Below the pieces are notes generated by a model. It was not told where the DNA came from, made no database searches, and saw only the letters and a list, made by a program, of their open reading frames with translations. This document shows positions 31,901-43,111 of a stretch of 64,000 bases of DNA, piece by piece (within the stretch, counting starts at the first letter, position 1; each line of letters opens with the position of its first letter). The DNA is from Thinopyrum elongatum (Eukaryota > Streptophyta > Magnoliopsida > Poales > Poaceae): the NCBI GenBank assembly GCA_011799875.1, contig CM022303.1, positions 299,782,362 to 299,846,361 on the forward strand, read 5' to 3'. The position numbers and the translations under genes are program-made.

Positions 31901-32204
31901 GATCGGAGGGTCCCAGGCAGGAGGCCTACGCCTTTCGATCGTAGTGTTTTATTTTGCCCCGCCTTTCTAGAGGCCTTTCTGTTTCTGTTTAATATCTGTA
32001 CTCAGATATCTGATGCTTCCGCTGACGCTTGTTCGCAAGCTTATGTATTCGAGCCCTCGAGGCCCCTGGCTTGTAATATAAAGCTTGTATGACTTTAATT
32101 ATGTTTTAGAGTTGTGTTGTGATATCTTCCCGTGAGTCCTTAGGCTTGATCGTGTGCATTTGCGTGTATGATTAGTGCACGATTGAGCCGGGGGCGTCAC
32201 AAGT

Positions 32205-32217
32205 TGGTATCAGAGCC
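32205..32217 (+). other. Primer binding site of A (initiator Met tRNA)
   Basis: TGGTATCAGAGCC three bases after the LTR, matching the 3' end of plant initiator Met tRNA. Confidence 0.9.
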
Positions 32218-32817
32218 GACTGCCTCTAGGAAGCCCCCTTTCCAACTCCTTGGCCGAAGTTGAGTCTAGTGGTCCAAAACTATTTTACTAACTTGGCTGT
32301 GTGGCTTACGGGCCCACGTCGCCAATTGGGTGGTATTAGGATCTTTCACTCCTTGACCTTTACTCTGGGACTCTGATCTCTCTTCTATTCGGGTTAAAAT
32401 TTTACTAACTCCAACATCAGGTTCTCGTGATCACATCCACCCGGTGTTCTGAAATATTCCCCCCTTGCTCCAAGATTGTGGGCCAGGTTCTGCTTGCAGG
32501 ATCCTCTTATCGAGGGCACCCTGTTTTGTCACTTGCAGATTCCTCACTCCAATAGTTTTCTCCGACGTTGATGTAGCCTTTGCTATGTCTCGTTGTGTAC
32601 TTCCCTACCGCGTGCCTGCGCGCCGCCTAGATGTCTAGCCTTCCCCTTTCAGCTGTCGTAATGCCGGATACTAACCGAGGCTATGTGCGGATTTGAATGT
32701 CTGGTGCGAATATGCTGAATTATCTATTGCACTTCCTTCTGTTGTGCGTGATACTTCATGAATCATTCCGTACACCTGCAGTTTTTCTTGCTAAACTGCC
32801 CCTGTTGATTTGGCAGG
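32218..32817 (+). other. Untranslated leader of A
   Basis: 600 bp between primer site and gag start. No open frame of note. The first 200 bp are conserved with I, H and F and include ACTTGGCTGTGTGGCTTACG. Packaging and dimerisation signals would be expected here, but none can be identified by eye. Confidence 0.6.
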
Positions 32818-33645
32818 ATGGCTGACGATCCTCCACCTCCACCCTATATTGCCGCCATGATGCAGCAGTTTGAACTCAACCGTCAGCAGTTTGAGCTCAA
32901 CCGTCAGTTTATGACCGGAGTATTGGCTCAATTCCCAACTCAGAATGCTCGGCAACAGAATGCACCAATAACTCTGCCAGAATTTGTGCGCCTCAACCCG
33001 TTCGTTTTCCGCAACTCCACCAATCCTATGGATGCTGATGATTGGCTTTGTGACATCCTGTTTGAGATGGAGTCAGCTAATGTTGCCCCTGACAGTTATG
33101 TCACCTTTGCGACATTCCACCTGAAGGGCCCAGCTGCTCAATGGTGGGAAAGCCACAAGGCTATGTTGCCTGCAGAGACTGTAACCACTTGGCAGGAATT
33201 TCAGTCAGCTTTTCATGCACGTTACATTCCTCAAGGTCTGATGGACCAGAAGAAGCAGGAGTTCCGTAAACTCTCACAGGGCACAATGACTGTGGATGAA
33301 TATCAGAGGAAATTTCTTGAATTATCCCGCTATGCTGCGGATGACGTCGACACTGACACTCGCAAGCAGGAGAAATTCCGTGGAGGACTATGTACGTATA
33401 TAAAACTTGCACTAGCTGTCCATGGTTGCACAGAATTCGCAACGCTTGTCACCAAATCTTTCCAAGTTGAAACAGCTCTGACTGAGTACCAAGAGTCACT
33501 CAAGCGCACTCATGAAGCTGGCTCATCCTCGGGTCAGCTTGTTCAGAAGCGTCTAGTGTGGATCCCTCACAATGTTCATCACCGACCTGCTCCAACACCA
33601 AGACCATCTTATGTTGCACCTCGTCTGCCTTCACCGCCGAGATAG
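32818..33645 (+). CDS. Element A gag (capsid part)
   Basis: 275 codons from ATG 32818, which lies right after TTTGGCAGG at the leader end; I uses the same start. The N-terminus is proline-rich (MADDPPPPPYIAAMMQQF) followed by a duplicated QFELNRQ unit. The retrotransposon capsid domain follows, with NPMDADDWLCDILFEMESAN, FHLKGPAAQWWES, WQEFQSAFHARYIPQGL and QGTMTVDEYQRKF. It ends at TAG 33643-33645 after RLPSPPR. The downstream pol frame is the same frame, so the TAG either is a mutation or allows gag alone to be made. No CCHC zinc knuckle is visible before or after the stop, unlike typical chromoviral gag. Confidence 0.9.
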   Translation: MADDPPPPPYIAAMMQQFELNRQQFELNRQFMTGVLAQFPTQNARQQNAPITLPEFVRLNPFVFRNSTNPMDADDWLCDILFEMESANVAPDSYVTFATFHLKGPAAQWWESHKAMLPAETVTTWQEFQSAFHARYIPQGLMDQKKQEFRKLSQGTMTVDEYQRKFLELSRYAADDVDTDTRKQEKFRGGLCTYIKLALAVHGCTEFATLVTKSFQVETALTEYQESLKRTHEAGSSSGQLVQKRLVWIPHNVHHRPAPTPRPSYVAPRLPSPPR

Positions 33646-36600
33646 CTTACGGTTCATGATGGACCGCCTAATGCTATGGATTCTCATCAAGTTGCGCCAC
33701 GTCCTCCTAATGGTCGTAAGAAGGGTTGTCGAAACCGCCGATTCAGAAACCGTAATACCATACCGTCTGCTGTTGTGCTTGGCTATGCCAATCACGTCAA
33801 CGCTGAAAAGGCTCAGAAGGAACCGACTATCGTGCTGGGAACACTCTCTGTGAATTTAGTACCGGCCTCTGTTCTCTTTGATTCAGGAGCATCGCATGCT
33901 TTTGTGTCCCAACAATTTGCTCAGTCACATGAGTTATACTTGGAAGAATTACCCACTCCTCTAATGGTTCAGTCCCCGAGATCCAAGTGGCAAACCACAA
34001 TGCTAAGCCCTCACAACCACATCGAGATTGGAGGTCTACTTTTTCCGGTTTCTCTCATTGTACTTGGACCTTTCGACATAGACATTATTCTCGGTATGGA
34101 CTGGTTGACAGCCCATAATGCTTTGATTGACTGTGATACTAAGACAGTCCAGCTCACACACCCTTCTGGCCAGATAGTCAAATACTCAGCCCGAATAGCT
34201 CAAGATGCTGAGAGCCAGATATATGTTCTGAATGCATTGAACGCTTCACCTCTTGAAGGCATCGAGAACGTTCCAGTTGTTCGTGATTTTCAAGATGTAT
34301 TTCTAGAAGAACTTCCAGGAATACCCCCTGCTAGAGCTGTTGAGTTTGTCATCGACTTGAAACCTGGCACTACCCCTATTGCGAAGCGTCCTTATAAGAT
34401 GCCTCCGCATCATCTTCTCGAACTTAAGGAGGAAATCGACACGTCACTTAAAAAAGGTTTCATCCGCTCCAGTTCCTCTGCTTGGGGAGCACCTTCACTC
34501 TTCGTTAAGAAGAAGGATGGAACTAACCGGTTGGTTCAGGATTACCGACCTATCAACCAAGCAACAATCCAGAACAAATATCCGCTTCCCCAGATCAATG
34601 ATTTGTATGATCAACTTGCCGGTTCCTCAGTATTCTCTAAGCTTGATTTGAGATTGGGATACCATCAGATCCGTGTTCGTGAAGAGGATATTCCCAAGAC
34701 TGCATTTGTTACTCGTTATGGCTCCTACGAGTACACCGTCATGTCATTTGGCTTAACAAATGCTCCAGCCACATTCTCCCGTCTGATGAATTACATCTTC
34801 ATGGATTACCTCGACAAATTTGTCGTGGTATATCTAGATGATATTCTGGTCTATTCAAAGAATAAGGAAGAACATGCCGAACACCTCCGTCTTGTACTGG
34901 AAAGGCTCCGAGAACACCAGTTGTATGCCAAATACTCCAAATGTGAATTCTGGCTTTCTGAAGTGACATACCTCGGCCATGTGATTTCCAAAGATGGAAT
35001 TGCTGTTAACCCAGAACGAGTTCAGGCTATTCTTGACTGGGCTCCTCCGAAGAACGTCAAGCAAGTGAGAAGTTTTCTCGGCCTTGCAAGCTATTGCCGT
35101 CGATTTGTAGAGAACTTTTCCAAGATTGCTAAGCCTTTGACTGATCTGCTTCACAAGGGCGTTAAGTTTGAATGGACAGAAAAATGTCAGGAAAGTTTTC
35201 AGACACTCAAAGACAAGCTGACATCTGCCCCAGTACTATCGCCTCCAGACACCCGCAAAGACTTTGTGATCTATTATGACGCATCCCGTGAAGGATTAGG
35301 CTGTGTCCTAATGCAAGAGCATAAAGTGATTGCTTATGGCTCCCGTCAGTTGCGCCCCCATGAAGAGAATTATCCGGTACATGATCTAGAACTAGCTGCT
35401 GTCATCTATGCACTGCAGTTGTGGCGACATTACCTCCTCGGTAATCGTTGCGAGATCTACACGGATCATAAAAGTCTGAAGTACTTGTTTACTCAGCCAT
35501 CTCTAAACCTCCGTCAGCAAAGATGGATGGAGGCCATTGCGGACTATGATTTGGGTATATCCTATACCCCTGGCAAGGCTAACGTGATGGCTGATGCCTT
35601 AAGCCGCAAGTCCTATTGCGACAACCTCATGGTTAGGCGAGCTCAACCTCGTCCTTATGAAGAACTGCGCAAGCTGAATCTGCTTATTGTCACACAGGGC
35701 TCTCTAAATAACCTTGTGATACAACCAGATCTTGAGAAAGCTGTTAAGGATGCGCAAGCTAAAGATGCTGAAGTTGATCTGATGAAGAAAGACCTTCACC
35801 TTGTAAAGTACAGGGATTTCTCGCTATCTGAAGATGGAACCTTGTATTTCAGAAACCGCATTGTCGTACCTCGCTTCGAACTCATGACTGACAAAGTCAT
35901 GAAGGAGGCACATGATACCCCGCTGTCTATTCATCCGGGTAGCACCAAGATGTATCGTGATCTCCGTCAAAGGTACTGGTGGTCTAAAATGAAGCAGGAC
36001 ATTGCTCGTTATGTTGCTGAATGTGATGTTTGTCGTCGCGTTAAAGCAGAACATCAGAAGCCTGCTGGAATTCTGCAACCACTGCCTATTCCTCTATGGA
36101 AATGGGATAAGGTTCAGATGGATTTCATTACAGGACTTCCGAGGTCACAGAAGGGTCATGATGCTATTCTTGTCGTCGTCGACCAACTCTCTTAAGTTGC
36201 ACACTTTCTGCCTGTCAAGGAGACGATCACTGCTAGTCAGTTAGCAAAGTTGTATATCTCCAGAATTGTATTACTCCACGGTATTCCGAAGGAGATCAGT
36301 TTGGACCGTGGCAGTCTTTTCACTTCCAAATTCTGGGAAAGTTTTCAAACAGCTATGGGAACTCATATTACCTGGAGTTCAGCTTATCACCCCCAATCCC
36401 AAGGCCAAGTCGAATGAGTCAATCAGGTTCTTGAAGACATGCTTCGGGCTTGTGTTATTTCATTCGGCAAGAAGTGGGAAGAATCTCTCCCGTATGCCGA
36501 GTTCTCTTATAACAACAGCTATCAAGCCAGTTTGAAAATGGCTCCCTTCGAAGTACTCTATGGACGTAAGTGTCGAACCCCTCTGAATTGGTCAGAAACT

Positions 36601-37170
36601 GGGGAACGACCGCTCGTGGGTCCGGACATTATTCAACACGCCGAAGAACAAGTTCGTATTGTCCGGGAAAATCTCAAGGCGGCTCAGGACCGCCAGAAGA
36701 GCAACTATGATTGCAAACGATGGGGTTTGACTTATCAACCTGGTGATCAGGCTTATCTTCGTGTCACCCCTATGAAGGGCACTCGCCGTTTTGGAATCAA
36801 GGGCAAGCTAGCTCCACGCTACATTGGTCCTTTCCGCATTATTGCTAGACATGGTCAGGTGGCATATAAATTGGAGATGCCGCCGCAATTCTCTCATATC
36901 CACGGCGTCTTCCATGTGTTGCAACTCCGGAAATGCTACAAGGAATCTCCGCACCGAGCTGTGGATCACGAGGTGCTCGAATTGCAAGATGACCTATCTT
37001 ATAAGGAGCATCCGATCCGCATTCTCGATGAAGCTGAACGTCGGACCCGTCAGAAGGTTACCAAGTTCCTCAAAGTGCAGTGGTCAAATCATACTGAAGA
37101 TGAAGCCACTTGGGAACGCGAGGATAATCTTCGTGCGGAATACCCCAAACTTTTTCCTTCTACCTCTTAA
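33646..37170 (+). pseudogene. Element A pol: protease, RT, RNase H, integrase, chromodomain
   Basis: Single frame from the gag stop to TAA 37168-37170 with only two internal stops: TAA 36193-36195 in the integrase core (replacing a lysine codon found in F) and TGA 36415-36417 (an arginine CGA changed to TGA, just after the catalytic glutamate of GQVE). Domains: protease DSGASHAF (DSGA at 33880-33891) and ILGMDWL; RT with [13 protein letters not shown] and YLDD at 34831-34842; RNase H with [14 protein letters not shown] and [10 protein letters not shown]; integrase zinc finger with [11 protein letters not shown] and [12 protein letters not shown]; core with [16 protein letters not shown] and LDRGSLFTSKFW, where F has SDRG; and chromodomain with KVQWSNHTEDEATWERED. 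Both RT and RNase H look intact. Confidence 0.95.
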
Positions 37171-37187
37171 TTCTCGGGACGAGAATT
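37169..37187 (+). other. Perfect palindrome overlapping the pol stop of A
   Basis: AATTCTCG-GGA-CGAGAATT: 8-bp arms, 3-base loop, beginning inside the TAA stop of pol and ending about 19 bp before the 3' LTR. Conserved in F and I. Confidence 0.75.
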
Positions 37188-38085
37188 CTTGTTAGTGGAG
37201 GAGAATTGTAACACCCCATGTATTAACTACAGTAATCACCCTTTTGATTATGCCATGTCATCATGATTATCAGTGCCAAATCATCATCTGCATCCATTTT
37301 TGCATTCAGCTCCTAACTAAAATTTCAAATTAAAATTAAAGTGGAAAATAAAAGTTGACCAAACCTGAAAACTAAAATGTGCATCATGTTGCAAATATTC
37401 CCATAGTATTTATAAAAATGATTGTAACATTTTTTGGAATTGTAAAAGGACTCGAACAACAAGAAACAGCAGCAACATAGCACTATTTAATCCCTTTTCA
37501 ATTAAATAAAATCCCAACAAAAAGATATGGACAGCAATCCAATTTCTAGCAGTGACTATAGTTGCACTGTGATTTATGGACCAGTTCTTATATTTTACAA
37601 AAGTCCATAAGTGGCCTAAACATTTTTGTAAAAAGCAAATTAAAAAAGAAAAGAAAAGAAAAAAAAAGAAACCTTCCCCCCCGACTGGGCCAAGCCCAGC
37701 TGGCCTCAGCAAACAGGCCGGCCCAGCAGCCCCTGGCTATACCCCCCCCCCCACTCGCGACCCCGAATCCTAGCCAACGCCGCCTGGGCTAAGTGGCAAG
37801 GGCCAGGCCGCCAACCAAGCAACACCCTCTCCCACCTCGCGCACTGCTCCCCCTCGCCGTTGTCGTCCCCACGCGCGCGCGCGCACACCCGCAACCCGGC
37901 CCCCATCGCTCCCTGGACGACAGCGCACTGCCGCGCCCTCCGTGGAGGTTAAGGGCAGAGCCCCACGCCCCCCTGGTTCCCTCTGGCCTCACTCTCCCCC
38001 GTTCTCCCTCTCTGTCTCGTCCTCCCCGCGCCACCGAACACGCCCGCCACTGCCGTCGCCATGGACGCCGCCACCAACCTCCCCC

Positions 38086-38274
38086 TCGCCTGAGATCGCA
38101 TCCCGGAGCTCCATGGAGCTCGACTCCTTCGACTGCCCGCACAAGCTCGACCGGGAGGCCCTCCTCCGCCGCACCTGCGTCGTCCCCTTCCTCGGATCGC
38201 CGCCGCCATTCTCCTCCGACTCCGGCCGCACCACGCCTCCCCCGAGCCCACGTGAACGGCTACGCTCACTGTGA
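38086..38274 (+). other. Gene-like GC-rich reading frame in A 3' LTR
   Basis: Counterpart of 28779-28967. Here the same frame is open further upstream, to about 37942. A few residues differ (MELDSFDCPHKLDREALLRR). The product is not recognised. Confidence 0.4.
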
Positions 38275-39424
38275 GGATCCCCTCCCTCCTCTGCTCCTCT
38301 TCTGGCTCGCCCGCTCGCCGTGGCTGCCTCGCCGCGTGTGACCGCTCCGGCCGCCGCGGTGCTGCTCCGTCCGGTCACCTCGCTCGACGTTTCGGCCTGG
38401 CTTTTGCTCCATTTGTCACCGCGTCGATCACTGGTTCAAATGGCGTAGTCGGCGCGCGCAAAAACCCCCTCGAAGCACCGCCCGCACCACTCACCGGAGC
38501 ACATCTCCGCCACGCTCGTCGCCGGCACCTTTTCCGGTCACCATTGCCCCCGCCACCACCACCGTTCGACGCACGGCACACGTGCGGTTCGAACGCGCCC
38601 GGCCGCACGCCAAACGGCGCACCACAGCTCGATCCCGCCGCTCGCCGGCGCTCTACCGCCGTCTCTGGCGCGCGCCGGGGTGGTTCCGGTGGGTCTGGCC
38701 GATCTGGCCGCCACGTGGACCTCCCCGGGCCCCCCGGGGCCGCTGACATGTGGGCCCGTGGGGCCAGTGTTGACCATTGACCTGGTCAACTGGTCTGACT
38801 AGTGGGCCCCACGGCCCTGTTAATTAACAGCTAATTAAAATGATTAAGTTAATTAATTGTTAGTTAGTTTAGACACTGACGTGTGGGTCCACCCACTGAT
38901 TAGTTTAGATTAGATTAAAATTAATCCTGGTTTAACACTGTGTCAATGACATGTGGGACCCCCATGTCAGTTTGACCCAGTCAAATCCACTGTTGACTGC
39001 TGACATCAGCAACACGTCACGATGACGTCACTCTGCACTGTTTTGGATAATTCGAATTTAAATAAATAATTAATTCCAGAAAATTGATTTAAAACTTTAG
39101 AAAATCATATCTTTTAATCCGTAGCTCCGATCGAAAAACTTTATACATGAAAATTGCTCAGAACGACGAGACGAATCCGAATACGCGGTCCGTTCGTCTG
39201 TCACACGTCCCTAACTATCCGAACATGCAACCGTTCCTCTCCGGTCATCTGTCTGACAAATGTCCGGAACCGGGAAAACATTCCCGGATGGATTCCTCCT
39301 TCCTCGGTGACGTGCAACCATACGTTAGGACACACCCGGCACTGCATATTGTCATGTCGTACATTGTGTTGCTCATATTTGCTGTGTATTTATACTGTTT
39401 CCTCCCCCTCTTCTCTCTCGTTAG

Positions 39425-41207
39425 ACCCCGACGCAGTTCCCGGTACCGACGCAGCTCAGGAGCCCGACGACACCGTTAACGACTTTGCCTTTGCCGCCGA
39501 GCAACCAGGCAAGCCCCCCCTTTGATCATCCCGATATCGCCCATTCTATTTCTTATGCTTGCATTAGAATTGCTGCTGCTGCTGCTTTACCTATTCTGAT
39601 GCATAGCCTGTTTACTGTAACCTGCTGTTGATAATTACCTGCATAACCTAAACTGCTTAGTATAGGCTGGGTAGAGACCTATCAGTGACCCCACTAGTCC
39701 CGACCGCCCCGCTGGATTATCAGAAGACCCGATCAACGGGATTGAAGACCAGGCCCCGACTCCGCACATCACCCCCTTTAGTTGTAACGACATTGCAGCG
39801 TTACTATCGAGTGCCGAGGGTGAAACCTCTTGTAGCACTTCGGATGTTAACTCTGTAGAGTAGCTATTCGGTCGTGGTCATCGAGGGTGAGTCCTCCTTC
39901 ACCACTTCCGGTAACGACGCTGTCGTGCAACACATCAAGTGTGAACCCATCGAGGGTGATTCCTCCGAGTTCACCTTGACGGATACATCGAGTGGGAATT
40001 CAACGAGGGTGATACCTCGGATTCCTCTGATGTTATGGACACACGGATACTTGGACTTTACACTGTTACTTGGATAGGCGGGTCGACCCTAAGGGGTACC
40101 CGCATGCGCCTGAGAGGCGAGTGTTGTGAAGACGGGTGCCTGTATGGTGCCCGAGTGCTGAATACGAGGCCCGGCCGGGCATTCTTAACCCTTGCAGCAA
40201 GTCCTCGAGATGGGGCGACGGGGTCACATCTTTCGTGAGTCTCTGCTCGTTACCGCAAGCCCCTAGTCCTAACGATTTGGATATTTGATCCAAGCAGGCC
40301 TCTGGTCTGATAGCACTAACCATCACATGGGCATAGTATGGGCGTTCTGTATCGTAGCATCAGCCGACAGTTCTGTCAGATGTCCAGTTCAGCATTGTGG
40401 CACGGTCGGATCGTACCAACCCTCCGAGGCAGTGCTGGTATCCACCTTGCACACAACGACCCGGAGTGCACAGGGCGATGGCCCAAGACCCCTGAGTGCT
40501 TAGGATGTAGACCGGCGGGGACCTCTCTGCTGAGCTTTAGGTAGGGCTGCGGTGTGTCGTTTGGCCGAGGCCGGGCATGACCCAGGAAAGTATGTCCGGC
40601 CGGAGTTAATCGAGAGTGTTGGGTAAGTTGGTGCACCCCTGCAGGGAAGAAAACTTCTATCGATAGCCTGTCCTACGGTAAAGGACACTCGGAGTTGTAT
40701 CCTGATTGATACAATTTAGAACTGGATACTTGGATACTATGGCTCTGGGATTGCTTCTTGCAGGGAGTCGAGAAGGGATCTCAGGACGAGGTTGATGACT
40801 ATATGGCTCTAGGATTGCTTTCTCGCAGGGAGTCGAGAAAGGATCTCTGGGTGAGGTTGAGACTTAATGATACTGCTACATTATATTGAACTGTTCTACT
40901 CTCTTCTACTGCTGCAAGACCGCTGAAGATGCTAGTCTTCGATAGGACTAGGCCTTCTCTCTATTCTGGCATTGCTGCAGCCCAGTCCACATATACAGCC
41001 TCCCTTTGAAAATGTTGCATATGTAGAGTAGATCCTTGCTTGCTCAGTACTTCTGAGTACTCACGGTTGCTTTGTTTTCCTTTTCTCCCCATATCAGTTT
41101 GTCGTGACCAAGATGACGGAGCCCCTGAGACAGATGCCCCGTCGATCGACTACTACTACCACCCCGAGGATGGATGCTACTACGAGTTGACTGACGACCA
41201 GGAGTAG
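39425..41207 (+). other. Putative spliced LTR gene, A 3' LTR copy (exons 39425-39508 and 41113-41207)
   Basis: Same as the 5' LTR copy, with the standard GC donor GCAAGC intact after CCAG at 39508. e2 ends TAG 41205-41207. Changes within e1 relative to the 5' copy include N to D and S to A and leave the frame open. Confidence 0.55.
39815..40019 (+). repeat. Palindrome array in A 3' LTR
   Basis: Counterpart of 30508-30712; four copies with small changes, the last a perfect hairpin. Confidence 0.7.
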
Positions 41208-41513
41208 GATCGGAGGGTCCCAGGCAGGAGGCCTACGCCTTTCGATTGTAGTGTTTTATTTTGCCCCGCCTTTCAAGAGGCCTTTCTATTTCTGTTTAAT
41301 ATCTGTACTCAGATATCTGATGCTTCCACTGACGCTTGTTCGCAAGCTTATGTATTCGAGCCCTCGAGGCCCCTGGCTTGTAATATAAAGCTTGTATGAC
41401 TTTAATTATGTTTTAGAGTTGTGTTGTGATATCTTACCGTGAGTCCTTAGGCTTGATCGTGTGCATTTGCGTGTATGATTAGTGCACGATTGAGCCGGGG
41501 GCGTCACAAGGTG

Positions 41514-42227
41514 AGCCTGGCAGGGTTGGGTTCTAGCACGGAAGCATGCTCCAGGTCGTCCTAGCAGGCCTGCCGGAGGCAAGCCACTCCACCGCTCCAC
41601 TTCACAAGCAACGCAAGTTAATAATCGGAGCGGTGTCAAGCTCCAAGGTGAGTAAGTGGCTGCTTTTTGCCACATGGCAGCCACTTCCTACAACAAACAC
41701 CTCCATATGACACCCGTCCTGAGATGTGTCAAGCGAGTAGGCGCAAAGCTGGCAAAACAGCCCGGCAGGGCCTGCCGGGTGAGCTGTGATGTGACACTGC
41801 GCGGCGCATTTAATGCGCTCTATCAGCCTGCAGAGTTAGATATGATAGCACCATTAGCTATCTAATCAGTATGCAAAGACTGATTTGCCACTGTGGTGAC
41901 CCCTTTATCTATAAAAGGAGGCCCATGGCTGTTGTAGAAGAAGTTGGTCGATTGGACCCTCGCATATCCATACGCACGTAGCCACTCTCGTCCCCAGAGC
42001 GACATTGCCGGGCGAGTCTGCTACGTTCACCACCATTATCCACCATCAATCCACCAAAGCAGGAGTAGGGTTTTACGCCTCACGGCGGCCCGAACCTGGG
42101 CAAAGACTGCCCGTGTGATCTCTGTCGTGCTGTGCGACGCTTCTCTGCTCTTTGTGCAACATGCCCATCCCCCCACCGAACCAAAAGGGGCTCATGGCCC
42201 CATAGGTGGCCGTGGTTTCCCACGACA
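41514..42227 (+). repeat. B 3' LTR, second part (right of nested element A)
   Basis: Continues the LTR broken at 27901 and ends TTTCCCACGACA at 42227. TATA box at 41910-41916 as in the 5' LTR. Followed by AAACC, the degenerate target-site copy. Confidence 0.93.
41910..41916 (+). promoter_or_regulatory. TATA box of B 3' LTR
   Basis: TATAAAA in the same CTATAAAAGGAGG context as 18824-18830. Confidence 0.65.
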
Positions 42228-42232
42228 AAACC

Positions 42233-43111
42233 GGAACAAAGCATTAGCACATAGTGAATACATGAACTCCTCAAACTACGGTCATCACCAGAAAGTATCC
42301 CGAATACTGTCACTCCGGGGTTTACGGATCATAACACGTAATAGGTGACTATAACTTGCAATATCGGATCTAGAACATAGATATAATGGTGAGAACATAA
42401 ATGGTTCATATCTTAAATCATGGCACCCGGGCCCAAAGTGACAAGCATTAAGCATGGCAAAGTCATAGCCACATCAATCTCAGAACATAATGGATACTAG
42501 GGATCAAGCCCTAACAAAACTAACTCGATTACATGATGAATCTCATCCAACTCCCTCACTGACCAGCGAGCCTACAAAGGAATTACTCACTCCCGGTGGG
42601 GAGCATCATGGAATTGGCGATGGAGAAGGGTTGGTGATGACGAAGATTGAAGATCCCCCTCTCCGGAGCCCCAAACAGACTCCAAATCTGGCCTCCCGAT
42701 GAAGAACAGGAGGTGGCGGCGGATCCGTCTCGTGAAACGCGATAATTCTTTCCCCCTGATTTTTCTCTCCAAAAATGTGATTTTATAGCGTCGGAGATAG
42801 GGTCTACAGGGCCACCAGGTGGGGACAACCCACCTGGGCGCACTAGAAGGGGGGGGCGCCCTGGTGGGCTGTGCTCACCCAGGGGGGCCCCTTCGGTTGT
42901 TCTTGGCTCCAGTATTTTTCTTTTATTGTATAAAAATTCTCCAAAAAGTTTCGTTCCATTCCGAGAACTTTTATTTCTGCACAAAAACAACACCACAGTT
43001 ATTCAGATAAAAACAGCGTCAGTCCGGGTTAGTTTCATTCAAATCATGAAAATTAGAGTCCAAAACAAGAGCAAAAGCATTAGGAAAAGTAGATACAATG
43101 GAGACGTATCA
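42233..43111 (-). repeat. C 5' LTR, 5' part
   Basis: Continues the LTR broken at 18228 by B and ends (its 5' end) with TGATACGTCTCC on the minus strand at 43111. Closely related to J LTR and fragment K. Confidence 0.9.
42781..42787 (-). promoter_or_regulatory. TATA box of C LTR
   Basis: The minus strand reads CGCTATAAAATCAC, about 325 bp inside the LTR start, consistent with the U3 core promoter. Confidence 0.6.

Larger units (their letters stand above)
27902..32201 (+). repeat. A 5' LTR
   Basis: TGTAACACCCC to GGGGGCGTCACA. Order: AT-rich start (to about 28360), C-run and GC-rich module (28370-29470), TTAATTAA-rich stretch (29500-29780), putative exon e1 (30118-30201), palindrome array (30508-30712), a tandem duplication of about 64 bp (31431-31558), putative exon e2 (31806-31900), and a conserved block near 31912 before the end. 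Confidence 0.97.
27902..41508 (+). mobile_element. Element A: full-length chromovirus (Tekay/Del-like) with 4.3-kb LTRs
   Basis: Plus strand, 13.6 kb. 5' LTR 27902-32201 (4300 bp), 3' LTR 37207-41508 (4302 bp), target-site duplication AGGTG at 27897-27901 and 41509-41513. Primer site 32205-32217; polypurine-like GTGGAGGAGAAT just before 37207. Internal region about 5.0 kb with gag, protease, RT, RNase H, integrase and chromodomain in one frame interrupted by three stops. Over the first roughly 430 bases the two LTRs differ at 5 positions, so it is the youngest or among the youngest here. Clade assignment follows from the chromodomain, the initiator-Met primer and LTR length; library family not assigned. 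Confidence 0.97.
37207..41508 (+). repeat. A 3' LTR
   Basis: 4302 bp partner of 27902-32201, followed by target-site copy AGGTG at 41509-41513. The GC-rich module lies at about 37676-38780. Confidence 0.97.
18229..42227 (+). mobile_element. Element B: Tat-lineage Gypsy element containing element A
   Basis: Plus strand. 5' LTR 18229-19141 (913 bp); 3' LTR 27712-27901 plus 41514-42227 (904 bp) split by A. Flanks GAACT (18224-18228) and AAACC (42228-42232) are both one transition away from GAACC, the sequence of the unoccupied site as seen in the homologous LTR K near 48840. Gag, protease, RT, RNase H, a second (archaeal-type) RNase H and integrase are recognisable, the order expected for Tat-lineage elements. 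Many stops and frameshifts, and about 6% LTR difference over roughly 330 bp that I compared by eye, mark it as old. Confidence 0.95.
16242..43111 (-). mobile_element. Element C: Athila-like Gypsy element (gag and 5' LTR visible)
   Basis: Minus strand. Visible parts are gag (16247-17616), leader, tRNA-Asp primer site (17667-17683), and a 5' LTR split by element B (17695-18228 and 42233-43111, together about 1.41 kb). The LTR reads TGATACGTCTCC at 43111 to GTGGGTTATCA at 17695 on the minus strand. Element H interrupts the internal region at 16241/16242; pol and the 3' LTR lie beyond the left window edge. The right flank (43112 on) is internal sequence of D. The family looks like the abundant Triticeae Athila-type group; I do not assign a library name. 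Confidence 0.85.

Noticed and set aside
33643..33645. Gag-terminal TAG of A as proven programmed readthrough
   Set aside because: A single copy cannot distinguish this from a CAG-to-TAG type mutation, and no downstream readthrough context could be established by eye.
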